Part shown: piece after piece, positions 1-9,035 of the stretch | How the letters are laid out: each line of letters starts with the position of its first letter | How positions within the stretch are numbered: position 1 is the stretch's first letter | NCBI GenBank assembly: GCA_963708455.1 | Contig: CAVPSQ010000003.1 | Coordinates: 248,001-312,000, forward strand | Length of the DNA: 64,000 nucleotides | Source: CAIMUS01 sp963708455 | GTDB lineage: Bacteria > Pseudomonadota > Gammaproteobacteria > Competibacterales > Competibacteraceae | Direction of reading: 5' to 3' | Notes under the pieces: model-generated | Told to the model about the DNA's origin: nothing | Seen by the model: only the letters and a program-made list of their open reading frames with translations | The model's database searches: none | Program-made: the position numbers and the translations under genes

Positions 1-90
1 GACCGTGAAGCTGTGCTGGCTGATCATAAGCAGGGATTGGGTTGACTGCGGTGGATGGTTTCGATTCGTTCCAATGCCGGCGGCGGCAGC

Positions 91-317
91 CGCGCTGTTT
101 AAGCCACTCGCCGATATAGCGCTCGGTCAATCCCTGGGTCTGGGCGCGTGGCGGCACCGGGTATCTCGGCGGTGTCGATGAAATTAATGCCCTGCTCCAA
201 CGCATAATCCAGTTGGGCGTGGGCTTCGGCTGCGCTGTTCTGTTCACCCCAGGTCATCGTGCCCAGGCAGATGCGACTGACCTTGAGATCGGTATGGGTG
301 ATAAGCTGGTAGTGCAT
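91..317 (-). pseudogene. Aldo/keto reductase (Tas-like) 5' remnant
   Basis: From an ATG at 317 the first 45 or so codons match the N-terminus of Tas-type NADP-dependent aldo/keto reductases (LKVSRICLGTMTWGEQNS, then AHAQLDYALEQGINFIDTAE). At about 160-165 two bases are missing relative to the family's EMYPVPP stretch, which shifts the frame. In the next frame the match resumes (PVPPRAQTQGLTERYIGEWL) and then stops near 91. Downstream of that, to the window edge, I see no family similarity, so the gene is both frameshifted and truncated. It diverges from the DsbA-like gene. Non-functional remnant; family assignment is secure, cofactor and substrate are not knowable. Confidence 0.75.
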
Positions 318-434
318 GCAATGTCCTCGAAGCAATCTGGAAACAGTCCCGTTCATACGGAACCCGATTATAATCCGGCGGTCGATTTGCAAGACCCTGA
401 CAATTACCGCCGTTTACCGAGATCGAACCACATC

Positions 435-1226
435 ATGATCAACAAACCCTCGTTAACCGCTTTACTGGCGCTCACCCTGACCAGCTTCTGCTATGCGCCT
501 GCCGGCTTTGCGCAGCAGGGCGCTGAACTGGACAGCCTGCGCAAGGACGTCGAAACGCTCAAAGAGAGTCAGCAAGGCGTCCAGAAAGATCTGCAAGAAA
601 TCAAGCAGTTGCTTCAGCAGGCCCGGCAGGCGCCAGCGCGCATGCCACCGCCGGTCGAGGCCATCAACGTCTCCCTCAGCATCGCCGGCAGCCCACTGAA
701 GGGTGACAAAAACGCCAAACTCACCCTGATCGAGTTTTCCGACTATCAGTGTCCCTACTGCAAGCGGCACGAGCAGGCTACTATGCCGCAGCTCGAGAAG
801 GATTACATCGAATCCGGCAAACTGCGTTACGTGTTCCGCGACTTCCCTCTGGAGGCCCTCCACCCCGACGCCTTCAAGGCGCATGAAGCCGCTCATTGTG
901 CCGGCGACCAGGGTAAATACTGGGAGATGCACAATCAGTTGTTCAACGGCTCGCCGGCTTTGCAGTTGGACAAACTGCCCGGTTACGCCGCACAACTGGG
1001 TTTGCAGGCGGACCCGTTCCGGCAGTGCCTGGAGTCCGGCAAATATGCCGAACAGGTGCGTAAGGATCTGGATGAAGGCCAGAAACTCGGCGTGCGCGGC
1101 ACCCCCACGTTTTTCCTGGGCGTGACTGAGGGCGACGAGGTAAAGCAGGTCAAAGCGATACGGGGTGCGCACCCCTTCACCGTCTTCAAGCAGGAAATCG
1201 ACGCTCTGTCGGCCGCCAAGCCCTGA
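435..1226 (+). CDS. DsbA-family thioredoxin-fold protein, exported
   Basis: 263-residue protein. An N-terminal signal peptide ends near AGFAQQ, then a coiled-coil-like stretch (LDSLRKDVETLKESQQ, residues about 35-70), then a DsbA/Thioredoxin_4 domain from about residue 80. The redox motif CPYC sits in FSDYQCPYCKRHE, and the cis-Pro loop is RGTPTFFLG. This architecture is that of periplasmic thiol oxidoreductases of the DsbA/DsbG/BdbD type, which make or reshuffle disulfides. The ATG at 435 is chosen because it directly precedes the signal peptide; a longer in-frame extension upstream has no signal-like character. Stands alone, divergent from the reductase remnant. Partner and substrate cannot be told from sequence. 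Confidence 0.88.
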   Translation: MINKPSLTALLALTLTSFCYAPAGFAQQGAELDSLRKDVETLKESQQGVQKDLQEIKQLLQQARQAPARMPPPVEAINVSLSIAGSPLKGDKNAKLTLIEFSDYQCPYCKRHEQATMPQLEKDYIESGKLRYVFRDFPLEALHPDAFKAHEAAHCAGDQGKYWEMHNQLFNGSPALQLDKLPGYAAQLGLQADPFRQCLESGKYAEQVRKDLDEGQKLGVRGTPTFFLGVTEGDEVKQVKAIRGAHPFTVFKQEIDALSAAKP

Positions 1227-1253
1227 GGCGCTGCGCAGCGTTCAGCCGGCATC

Positions 1254-2363
1254 TCAGGTGAACAGACTCAGCACGCCCGTGTAGCCATACAGTCGGTTGT
1301 GGCAAATTTCGCCGTTGGCGAAGAAGCCCACCAGCGGAATATCGCCCAATTCGGCGCGGATCAGCCGCAGCTCCTGGGAATCGGGTCCGAACAGGTGGCG
1401 GCCTCGTCCCAGGCAGGAGTAATATACGCCTCCTCTGGCCGGACCGGGCAATTGCCGGCGCAGTTCCCGCACCATGTGCAGCAGATCGTTGCGGGCAGTG
1501 TTGCCGTCGCGCCGGCAGAACAGCAGCCTCTGGCCGGCGGCAACCTGCTCGCCGATGGCGATGCGGCCCGTGCGCAGATCCAGCCCCAACAGATTGCGCA
1601 CCAGATAATCGCCGTCTTCGGCGACCGGCAGGCCGGCGAAAATATAGCCGGCGATCCGTTTCGGGTCGCGCGCCAGAATTTCGCCGATATCCTCGTACAA
1701 CACCTCCAGGGCTGGCCGGTCGTCGATGCGGCGGATGATATTCAGGCGGCAGTCGGTAATCCGCCGCACCGGACCGAGCGGCGCACAGCCCTGGGTCAGG
1801 CCGGTTGTGATGCGCACGCTGGGGGCGAACAGCACGCCGGATACGCTGCCCTCGGTGAGCGTATCGGCCACCTGAGCATAGACGCCCTCGGAGGACGTCA
1901 ACCCGCCGGTGAAAGCAGCGCCCGGCACTTCCCTGGCGAGTTGCGCCAACAGCGCCATAAAGGCCGGATTGCGGGGGTCTGCATGGAGGATGCCGGCATG
2001 ATAGCGATGGCGCAGATACCAGCCGCTGCAAGCGGCGCTGAGCGGCTCCAGGCTGTCGTACAGGTCGGGAATGATGCAAAAGCCGTCCTGCGGAAATTCA
2101 CCCAGCAGGACCGCCAAGGCCGGCGTTGCATAATATTCCTGCCCGGTGCAGTTGATGCCCACGCCCACACTGCCGACCCAGTGATCGACGGCCGTGGCCT
2201 GTTTCAGCTTGGCCAGGATGCCGCCCAGATGGCGCGCCAGGGCGGTCGTAACATAGATGAAACCCAGGTTGGCGCCGCCGACCTCGCCGAGTTGCCGCAG
2301 ACAGGCGTCGCTGAGGCTCAGCCAGTCCCTGCCGCTGGCGTGGGCCATGATAAACCGCTGCAT
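1254..2363 (-). CDS. FIST domain sensory protein
   Basis: 369 residues, with FIST_N followed by FIST_C. Recognisable features are an N-terminal ASGRDW start, SVGVGINCTGQEYY in the first domain, the GGLTSSEG stretch in the middle and a C-terminal FFANGEICHNRLYGYTGVLSLF typical of FIST_C. FIST proteins are thought to bind small ligands such as amino acids and often act with signalling partners; here no kinase or GGDEF partner is adjacent. It lies 2 bp downstream of trmB on the same strand, so the two are likely cotranscribed. No membrane segments. Function beyond ligand binding is unknown. Confidence 0.85.
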   Translation of the reverse strand: MQRFIMAHASGRDWLSLSDACLRQLGEVGGANLGFIYVTTALARHLGGILAKLKQATAVDHWVGSVGVGINCTGQEYYATPALAVLLGEFPQDGFCIIPDLYDSLEPLSAACSGWYLRHRYHAGILHADPRNPAFMALLAQLAREVPGAAFTGGLTSSEGVYAQVADTLTEGSVSGVLFAPSVRITTGLTQGCAPLGPVRRITDCRLNIIRRIDDRPALEVLYEDIGEILARDPKRIAGYIFAGLPVAEDGDYLVRNLLGLDLRTGRIAIGEQVAAGQRLLFCRRDGNTARNDLLHMVRELRRQLPGPARGGVYYSCLGRGRHLFGPDSQELRLIRAELGDIPLVGFFANGEICHNRLYGYTGVLSLFT

Positions 2364-2365
2364 GT

Positions 2366-3067
2366 TTAACCTCGCTTCAGCTTCAATCCCGTCAGCATCT
2401 GCTGAAAATCAGACTCCCGGACACGGTGCCCCAGGTGCTCGCCCCGTCGCTCGAACCGGGTGATGGGCCGGCCGGCGAGCCGGTCCGCAAGCCGGCCGCT
2501 GCCAGCGGCGTTGCGGAAATGGCTGTCGGCCTCCACCACCGCCAGGATATGCGCGGCATAGTGCTCCCAGTCGGTGGCCAGATGCAGACAGCCGCCCGGC
2601 CTGAGCGCGCGGGCCAGCAGCCCGACGAAAGCCGGCTGGATCAGGCGGCGCTTGTGATGGCGACGCTTGGGCCAGGGGTCCGGAAAAAATATCTGCACCC
2701 GCTCCAGGCAGGCCTCGGGCAGATGCCTGTCCAGCGCCTCCACGGCGTCCATGCACAACACCCGCACATTGTGCAGCGCCAGCCGCTCGGCCGTCAGCAG
2801 CAGATGGCCCACGCCGGGGCGATGGGTTTCCATGCCCAGAAAATCCGCCTCCGGTTGCGCCTGCGCCATGAGCGCCAAGGCTTCGCCGTCGCCGCAGCCG
2901 ATCTCCAGAATGCGCGCCGCCGGGCGGCCGAACACAGCGTCCAGATCTAACCAGCCCGGTGGCGGGTCGATGCCATACTGTCCCCACAGAGTGGTCAAGG
3001 CCCGTTGCTGTCCTGCGGTCAGGCGGCCTTCCCGGCGGACGAAGCTGCGAATGCGGCGTGGCGTCAA
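2366..3067 (-). CDS. trmB: tRNA (guanine-N7-)-methyltransferase
   Basis: 233 residues, the usual TrmB length. The SAM-binding motif I is ILEIGCGDGEAL. The TrmB signature FFPDPWPKRRHHKRRL is present, including the catalytic Asp and the PWPKxxHxKRR block, as is the C-terminal TRFERRGEHLGHRVRESDF (family pattern T.fe.rG...gh.vwd..f). The enzyme methylates G46 in the variable loop of tRNAs using S-adenosylmethionine. It is the first gene of a two-gene minus-strand unit with the FIST gene and diverges from the H-NS-like gene. Confidence 0.95.
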   Translation of the reverse strand: MTPRRIRSFVRREGRLTAGQQRALTTLWGQYGIDPPPGWLDLDAVFGRPAARILEIGCGDGEALALMAQAQPEADFLGMETHRPGVGHLLLTAERLALHNVRVLCMDAVEALDRHLPEACLERVQIFFPDPWPKRRHHKRRLIQPAFVGLLARALRPGGCLHLATDWEHYAAHILAVVEADSHFRNAAGSGRLADRLAGRPITRFERRGEHLGHRVRESDFQQMLTGLKLKRG

Positions 3068-3170
3068 TCCAGACCTCTTGTGGGCTGAAGTAAAGCGCTG
3101 CGGAATAGCGTAATATGATGATTGACTATACCCAAGCGGCTTGATTCCCTACCTCTGTGAATGAGCAACC

Positions 3171-3515
3171 ATGACTGAACTTGTTGAGCAGTTGGACCTC
3201 ACTGTCTATTCTATACAAGAGCTGAAAGCCCTGGTGGAAAGGGCGGAAAGACAAATCATCCTGAAAGAGCGCACGCGACTGGATGATGTCCGCAGCCAGA
3301 TCGACAAACTGGCCGGCGGTTTGAACATGTCGGCCGAGGAATTCATCCACTACGGCGGCGCGCGTGGCCGTCCGTCCGGCTTGGACGGTGACGCCAAATA
3401 TCGCAATCCCGCCGATCCGACCCAGACCTGGAGCGGGCGCGGCAAGCGGCCACGCTGGCTGCAACAGGCGCTGGCGCAGGGCGCCCGGCTGGAGGATTTC
3501 GCCGTAAACCGTTAG
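3171..3515 (+). CDS. H-NS family nucleoid-associated protein
   Basis: 114 residues. An N-terminal coiled-coil oligomerisation region (about residues 10-50, rich in Leu, Glu and Lys) is followed by a linker containing GGARGRPSG and a C-terminal H-NS DNA-binding motif, KYRNPADPTQTWSGRGKRP (about residues 77-96), which matches the H-NS/BpH3 consensus Y.np...tWsGrGr.P.W. Such proteins bind curved AT-rich DNA and silence horizontally acquired genes, which is relevant in a window with several AT-rich islands. A roughly 100-bp spacer separates it from the divergent trmB. Confidence 0.9.
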   Translation: MTELVEQLDLTVYSIQELKALVERAERQIILKERTRLDDVRSQIDKLAGGLNMSAEEFIHYGGARGRPSGLDGDAKYRNPADPTQTWSGRGKRPRWLQQALAQGARLEDFAVNR

Positions 3516-3593
3516 CCCGACATGGCGTCGGCTCTAGCATCGGGCGCTGCTTGGGCTATAATTGTTTTTATGGTAGTGAGGAAGCACGAGCAA

Positions 3594-3667
3594 GCGGGTG
3601 TAGTTCAATGGTAGAACTTCAGCTTCCCAAGCTGATAGCGTGGGTTCGATTCCCATCACCCGCTCCA
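3594..3667 (+). tRNA. tRNA-Gly (CCC)
   Basis: Full cloverleaf. The 7-bp acceptor stem GCGGGTG/CACCCGC is followed by TCCA, with CCA encoded. The anticodon stem TCAGC/GCTGA encloses loop TTCCCAA, giving anticodon CCC, and the T arm is TGGGTTCGATTCCCA. It closely resembles the E. coli tRNA-Gly(CCC). A terminator hairpin follows within 7 bp. Confidence 0.96.
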
Positions 3668-3673
3668 ATCACC

Positions 3674-3701
3674 GGTTGCGTTACGGCGCAACCTTTTTTT
3701 T
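3674..3701 (+). terminator. Rho-independent terminator after tRNA-Gly
   Basis: Perfect 7-bp stem GGTTGCG/CGCAACC with a 6-nt loop, followed at once by eight T residues. It lies between tRNA-Gly and dapB. Confidence 0.9.
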
Positions 3702-3722
3702 GCCCTGTCCAGGGAGTCCCCT

Positions 3723-4527
3723 ATGACGAGAATCGCAGTGGCCGGCGCCGCCGGCCGCATGGGTCGTAACGCCATCGCCGCCTGCGAGCAGGCCGGCGAC
3801 GTACGCTGCACGGCAGCGTTGGAACATCCCGATCATCCGCTGCTGGGCGCCGATGCGGGTGAACTGGCCGGCGTCGGCAGGCTGGGAATCGCCGTCACTG
3901 CTGCAGTGGACGACATCCTGCAGGAATTCGACGTGCTGGTCGATTTCACCCGCCCCGAGGCGACCTTAAGCCGGCTGGAGTCCTGCCGCAAAGCTGGCAA
4001 GCGCATGGTGATCGGGACCACCGGATTTACGGCGGCGCAGCAGAGCGAAATCGGCGCCGCCGCCCGCGATATAGCCATCGTCCTGGCCCCCAACATGAGC
4101 GTCGGCGTCAATCTGTGTTTCAAGCTGTTGGATCTCAGCCGCCCGGGTGCTGAGCGAAGACATGGACGTCGATATCCTGGAAGCTCACCATCGCCACAAG
4201 GTGGATGCGCCGTCCGGCACCGCCGTGCGCATGGGGGAAATCATTGCCCAGGCGCGGGGCTGGAATCTGGCCGACTGCGCCGTGTACGATCGTCACGGCA
4301 TCACCGAGGCGCGCGGTCCCCGCAGCATTGGCTTCGCCAGCGTGCGGGCCGGCAATATCGTCGGCGAGCATACGGTGTTATTCGCCGATGTGGGCGAGCG
4401 CCTGGAAGTCACCCATAAAGCCTCCAGCCGCATGACCTTCGCCAAGGGCGCCGTGCGCGCCGCCACCTGGGTGATGCAACGTCAGCCTGGCCGGTACGAT
4501 ATGCAGGACGTGCTGGGGTTACGTTAG
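3723..4527 (+). pseudogene. dapB: 4-hydroxy-tetrahydrodipicolinate reductase, frameshifted
   Basis: DapB makes tetrahydrodipicolinate in lysine and meso-diaminopimelate synthesis. The first part reads MTRIAVAGAAGRMGRN (Rossmann GxxGxxG) through IGTTGFT and APNMSVGVNLCFKLLDLS. The second part, in the next frame, continues DMDVDILEAHHRHKVDAPSG (catalytic HHRHK), RAGNIVGEHTVLF and HKASSRMTFAKGA to the normal C-terminus. Removing one C from the run around 4139-4144 restores a frame whose length matches E. coli DapB at this point. Everything else is conserved, and dapB is normally essential for the cell wall, so a sequencing or assembly error is as likely as a real lesion. It precedes carA as in many gammaproteobacteria. 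Confidence 0.9.
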
Positions 4528-4580
4528 ACAGCGTGCGGTGGCTACAGTACAATCCGGCGCGCTTCAATCAATCCATGCGG

Positions 4581-4607
4581 GCGGGAACGGCTCAACGCCG
4601 TTCCCGC
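4581..4607 (+). promoter_or_regulatory. 10-bp perfect hairpin in the carA leader
   Basis: GCGGGAACGG and CCGTTCCCGC flank a 7-nt loop, 54 bp after dapB and 24 bp before the carA start. No T-run follows, so it is either a poor terminator for dapB or a leader structure affecting carA. The structure is seen directly; its role is inferred. Confidence 0.5.
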
Positions 4608-4630
4608 TGTCTGTCTGCCAGGAGAGTCCT

Positions 4631-5767
4631 TTGCGGAAACCAGCACTCTTAGCCCTGCAGGACGGCAGCCTGTTCTGGGGCAAGGCCATCGGCAGCGAGG
4701 GCGCAACCCACGGTGAAGTCGTTTTCAATACCGCCATCACGGGCTATCAGGAAATATTGACCGATCCTTCCTACTGCCGGCAGATCGTCACGCTGACCTA
4801 CCCGCATATCGGCAACGTAGGCGCCAACCGGGGCGACGAGGAAGCACCCGCCATCCACGCCAGCGGACTGGTTATCAGAGATTGTCCACCGCTGGCCAGT
4901 AACTGGCGCAAGGAACAGCCGCTGGACGTCTATCTGCGCGAGCGCAAGGTGGTGGCCATCGCTGGCATCGACACCCGCCGGTTGACCCGGTTGCTGCGTG
5001 AGCAGGGCGCCCAGAACGGCTGCATCATGGCCGGTGACGGCATCGACGTGGCGGCCGCGGTGGCCTCGGCCCGCGCCTTTCCCGGCCTCAAGGGCATGGA
5101 TCTGGCCAAAGTGGTCAGCGTCACCGCGCCTTACGAATGGACCGAGGGTGCCTGGCAGATAGCGCACAACGGCTACGCGCGGCCGTCCAGTCTCAGCTAT
5201 CATGTGGTTGCCTACGATTACGGCGTCAAGCGCAATATCCTGCGACTGCTGGTCGAGCATGGGGCCCGGGTGACGGTGGTTCCGGCCCAGACCCCGGCGG
5301 CGCAAGTGCTGGCGCTGGAGCCGGATGGCGTGTTTCTCTCCAACGGTCCGGGCGATCCGGAGCCGTGTGATTATGCCATTCGGGCGATCGCCGAACTGCT
5401 CGACGCCGACCTGCCGCTGTTCGGTATCTGTCTGGGCCATCAATTGCTGGGGCTGGCCAGCGGCGCCCGCACTGTCAAAATGAAATTCGGCCATCACGGT
5501 GCCAACCATCCGGTGCAGGAGTTGGCTACCGGGCGGGTGCTGATCAGCAGCCAGAATCACGGCTTCGCCGTGGATGAAGCCAGTCTGCCCGGCTGTCTGC
5601 GGCCGACTCACCGCTCGCTGTTCGACGGTTCCCTGCAAGGCATCGCCCACACCGACCGTCCGGCGTTCAGTTTTCAGGGACATCCGGAAGCCAGTCCCGG
5701 TCCGCACGATGTCGCGCCTTTGTTCGCACGCTTCGCCGCGCTGCTGGCGGCTCGGCGGCGCGCCTGA
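4631..5767 (+). CDS. carA: Carbamoyl-phosphate synthase small (glutaminase) subunit
   Basis: Hydrolyses glutamine and passes ammonia to CarB for carbamoyl phosphate, the precursor of arginine and pyrimidines. The start is taken as TTG at 4631, preceded by GGAGAG at 4621, giving RKPALLALQDGSLFWG and 378 residues (E. coli CarA has 382). An upstream in-frame ATG would add a non-conserved leader. The class I glutamine amidotransferase triad is visible: the Cys in LFGICLGHQLLGL and the His and Glu in FQGHPEASPGP. The small-subunit motif FNTAITGYQEILTDPSY is near the N-terminus. carB follows after 46 bp. Confidence 0.96.
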   Translation: MRKPALLALQDGSLFWGKAIGSEGATHGEVVFNTAITGYQEILTDPSYCRQIVTLTYPHIGNVGANRGDEEAPAIHASGLVIRDCPPLASNWRKEQPLDVYLRERKVVAIAGIDTRRLTRLLREQGAQNGCIMAGDGIDVAAAVASARAFPGLKGMDLAKVVSVTAPYEWTEGAWQIAHNGYARPSSLSYHVVAYDYGVKRNILRLLVEHGARVTVVPAQTPAAQVLALEPDGVFLSNGPGDPEPCDYAIRAIAELLDADLPLFGICLGHQLLGLASGARTVKMKFGHHGANHPVQELATGRVLISSQNHGFAVDEASLPGCLRPTHRSLFDGSLQGIAHTDRPAFSFQGHPEASPGPHDVAPLFARFAALLAARRRA

Positions 5768-5813
5768 CCGCAGGCGGCGCGGGCGGCGCCGGCTTCCCCG
5801 CTTAGGTAGAGAT

Positions 5814-8800
5814 ATGCCGAAACGTACCGATCTTAAGAGTATTCTCCTCATCGGCGCCGGTCCGATCGTTATCGGCCAGGCCTGTGAATTCGACTACTCT
5901 GGCGCCCAGGCCTGCAAGGCGCTGCGCGAGGAAGGCTATCGGGTTATCCTGGCCAACTCCAACCCGGCCACCATCATGACCGACCCGAATATGGCCGACG
6001 CCGTCTACATCGAACCGCTGACCTGGCAGACGCTGGCCCGGATCATCGAGCACGAGCGTCCGGACGCGCTGCTGCCCACGATGGGCGGCCAGACCGCGCT
6101 GAACTGCGCCCTGGAACTGGTCACTGAAGGCGTGTTGCACCGCTTCGGGGTGGAGTTGATCGGCGCCTCCCAGGACGCCATCGATATGGCGGAGAACCGC
6201 GAGCGTTTCCGCCAGGCCATGCACGCCATCGGTCTGGAAACGCCGCGTTCGCTGATCGCCTACAGTCTGCACGAGGCCATGGCAGCCCAGCAGCAGATCG
6301 GTTTTCCGATTATCATCCGGCCCTCGTTCACGCTGGGCGGCAGCGGCGGCGGCATCGCCTATAACCACGACGAGTTCGCCGAAATCGTCGAGCGGGGCCT
6401 GGATCTGTCCCCGATTCACGAGGTGCTGCTGGAGGAATCGGTGCTGGGGTGGAAGGAATTCGAGATGGAGGTGGTGCGGGATCATAACGACAACTGCATT
6501 ATCGTCTGTTCTATCGAGAACCTGGACCCGATGGGCGTGCACACCGGCGATTCGATCACGGTCGCGCCGGCGCAGACGCTGACCGACAAGGAATATCAGC
6601 GGATGCGCGACGCCTCCATCGCCGTGCTGCGCAAGATCGGCGTCGATACCGGCGGCTCCAACGTGCAGTTCGCCATCGATCCGCATAACGGTCGCATGGT
6701 CATCATCGAGATGAATCCCCGCGTCTCCCGCTCCTCGGCGCTGGCTTCCAAGGCGACCGGCTTTCCCATCGCCAAGGTGGCCGCCAAGCTGGCGGTCGGC
6801 TACACGCTGGACGAACTGCGCAACGAAATCACCGGCGGCGCCACTCCGGCCTCCTTCGAGCCGACCATCGACTATGTGGTCGCCAAGGTGCCGCGCTTCA
6901 ATTTCGAAAAATTCCCCCAGGCCAACAACCGCCTGACCACGCAGATGAAATCGGTGGGGGAGGTGATGGCCATAGGCCGCACCTTGCAGGAAGCCTTGCA
7001 GAAAGCCTTGCGCGGTCTGGAAATCGGCACGGACGGTTTTAACGAAATCCTGGCCGGACATCCCGACGCTCAGGCGGCGCTCAAGCACGAGCTGGGCCTA
7101 CCAGGTCCGCAGCGCCTCTGGTATGTAGCCGAGGCGTTTCGGCTGGGCTACTCGCTGGAGGCGCTGTACGAGCGTACCTGGATCGATCCCTGGTTCCTGG
7201 CGCAGATCGAGGAGCTGGTCACTCTCGCCGAGCAGGTCCGCGGGCAGGAACTCGCGGCCCTCGATCGGGAGCGGCTGTATTTCCTGAAACGCAAAGGCTT
7301 TGCCGACAGCCGGCTGGCGACGCTGCTGGAGACCACGGAAAGCGCTATCCGCGACCTGCGCTGGCAATGGCATATCCATCCGGTGTACAAGCGGGTGGAT
7401 TCCTGCGCTGCCGAGTTCGCCACCTCCACGGCCTATATGTATTCCACTTATGAAGAGGAATGCGAAGCCGCTCCAACCGACCGGCGCAAAATCATGGTGC
7501 TGGGCGGCGGCCCCAACCGCATCGGCCAGGGCATCGAATTCGATTACTGCTGCGTGCATGCGGCGCTGGCGCTGCGCGAGGATGGTTACGAGACCATCAT
7601 GGTCAACTGCAATCCGGAAACGGTATCCACCGATTTCGATACCTCCGATCGGCTGTATTTCGAACCGCTGACGCTGGAGGACGTGCTGGAAATCATCGCC
7701 AAGGAGCAGCCCGAAGGCGTAGTGGTGCAATACGGCGGGCAAACGCCGTTGAAGCTGGCCAGACCGTTGGCGGCGGCCGGCGCGCCTATTATCGGTACGT
7801 CGCCCGACGCCATTGACCGGGCCGAGGACCGCGAGCGGTTTCAGGTAATGATCGAGCAACTGGCGCTACGCCAGCCGCCCAACCGCACGGCGCGGGACGC
7901 CGACAGCGCGGTGCGGCTGGCGGCCGAGATCGGCTATCCACTGGTGGTGCGGCCTTCCTATGTGCTCGGCGGGCGGGCGATGGAAATCGTGCATAACGAG
8001 CAGGATCTGCGCCGTTATATGCACGAGGCGGTGCAGGTGTCCAACGATTCGCCGGTGCTGCTGGACCGGTTTCTGAGCGACGCCGTGGAAGTGGATGTGG
8101 ACGCGGTCTGCGACGGCACGGCCGTGGTGATCGGCGGCATCATGGAGCATATCGAAGAGGCCGGCATCCATTCGGGCGATTCCGCCTGTTCGTTGCCGCC
8201 CCATTCCCTCAATGCGGACGTGCAGGACCGGCTGCGCGAGCAGGTGACGCGGATGGCCCTGGAACTGGGCGTGGTGGGACTGATGAACACCCAGTTCGCC
8301 ATCCAGAATGGCGAGATTTACGTACTGGAAGTCAATCCCCGCGCCTCCCGCACCGTACCCTATGTCTCCAAAGCTACCGGCCGGCCGCTGGCCAAGATCG
8401 CCGCCCGCTGCATGGTGGGACGCCGCCTGGCTGAACAGGGCATCAGCGGAGAGATCGTACCCGGCTACTATGCCGTCAAGGAGTCGGTGTTTCCCTTCGT
8501 GAAATTTCCCGGCGTCGATCCGCTACTCGGTCCCGAAATGAAATCCACTGGCGAGGTGATGGGCGTCGGTCGCTGCTTCGGCGAAGCCTTCGCCAAGGCG
8601 CAGCTTGCGGCGGGTAATCCTGTGCCCACCGAAGGCAGAGCCTTCCTCAGCGTGCGCGATGTCGATAAGGGTAAAATTATCGCCATCGCCCGCACCCTGC
8701 GGCAGCACGGCTTCGCGCTGGTCGCCACGCGCGGCACCGCAGCCGCACTGCAAACCGCCGGACTGGATTGCCAGACGGTGCACAAAGTCGGCGAAGGCCG

Positions 8801-9035
8801 TCCCCACATCGTGGACATGATCAAGAACAACGAAATCGTCCTGATCATCAACACCACGGAAGGCAGGCAGGCGATCGCCGATTCGTTTTCCATCCGGCGG
8901 GAAGCCCTCATGCGTAAGGTAAGCTATACGACTACGCTGGCCGGGGCCAAGGCCACTTGTCTAGCGCTCGACTATCTGGAGGACGGCAAATCCGTCTACT
9001 CTCTTCAGGCATTGCATCAGGAGTTGCCGGCATGA
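5814..9035 (+). CDS. carB: Carbamoyl-phosphate synthase large subunit
   Basis: 1073 residues, identical in length to E. coli CarB. The start MPKRTDLKSILLIGAGPIVI is the family's conserved beginning. There are two homologous ATP-grasp halves: the first with GQACEFDYSG and PRVSRSSALASKATG, the second with GGGPNRIGQGIEFDYCCVHA and PRASRTVPYVSKATG. The C-terminal MGS-like allosteric domain contains VHKVGEGRPHIVDMI. CarB makes carbamoyl phosphate from bicarbonate, ammonia and two ATP; ammonia comes from CarA. The stop codon overlaps the greA start (ATGA), implying translational coupling. Confidence 0.98.
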   Translation: MPKRTDLKSILLIGAGPIVIGQACEFDYSGAQACKALREEGYRVILANSNPATIMTDPNMADAVYIEPLTWQTLARIIEHERPDALLPTMGGQTALNCALELVTEGVLHRFGVELIGASQDAIDMAENRERFRQAMHAIGLETPRSLIAYSLHEAMAAQQQIGFPIIIRPSFTLGGSGGGIAYNHDEFAEIVERGLDLSPIHEVLLEESVLGWKEFEMEVVRDHNDNCIIVCSIENLDPMGVHTGDSITVAPAQTLTDKEYQRMRDASIAVLRKIGVDTGGSNVQFAIDPHNGRMVIIEMNPRVSRSSALASKATGFPIAKVAAKLAVGYTLDELRNEITGGATPASFEPTIDYVVAKVPRFNFEKFPQANNRLTTQMKSVGEVMAIGRTLQEALQKALRGLEIGTDGFNEILAGHPDAQAALKHELGLPGPQRLWYVAEAFRLGYSLEALYERTWIDPWFLAQIEELVTLAEQVRGQELAALDRERLYFLKRKGFADSRLATLLETTESAIRDLRWQWHIHPVYKRVDSCAAEFATSTAYMYSTYEEECEAAPTDRRKIMVLGGGPNRIGQGIEFDYCCVHAALALREDGYETIMVNCNPETVSTDFDTSDRLYFEPLTLEDVLEIIAKEQPEGVVVQYGGQTPLKLARPLAAAGAPIIGTSPDAIDRAEDRERFQVMIEQLALRQPPNRTARDADSAVRLAAEIGYPLVVRPSYVLGGRAMEIVHNEQDLRRYMHEAVQVSNDSPVLLDRFLSDAVEVDVDAVCDGTAVVIGGIMEHIEEAGIHSGDSACSLPPHSLNADVQDRLREQVTRMALELGVVGLMNTQFAIQNGEIYVLEVNPRASRTVPYVSKATGRPLAKIAARCMVGRRLAEQGISGEIVPGYYAVKESVFPFVKFPGVDPLLGPEMKSTGEVMGVGRCFGEAFAKAQLAAGNPVPTEGRAFLSVRDVDKGKIIAIARTLRQHGFALVATRGTAAALQTAGLDCQTVHKVGEGRPHIVDMIKNNEIVLIINTTEGRQAIADSFSIRREALMRKVSYTTTLAGAKATCLALDYLEDGKSVYSLQALHQELPA

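Noticed and set aside
5802..7088. 428-codon minus-strand frame opposite carB
   Set aside because: Shadow of carB; His/Gly/Asp-rich composition typical of antisense frames.
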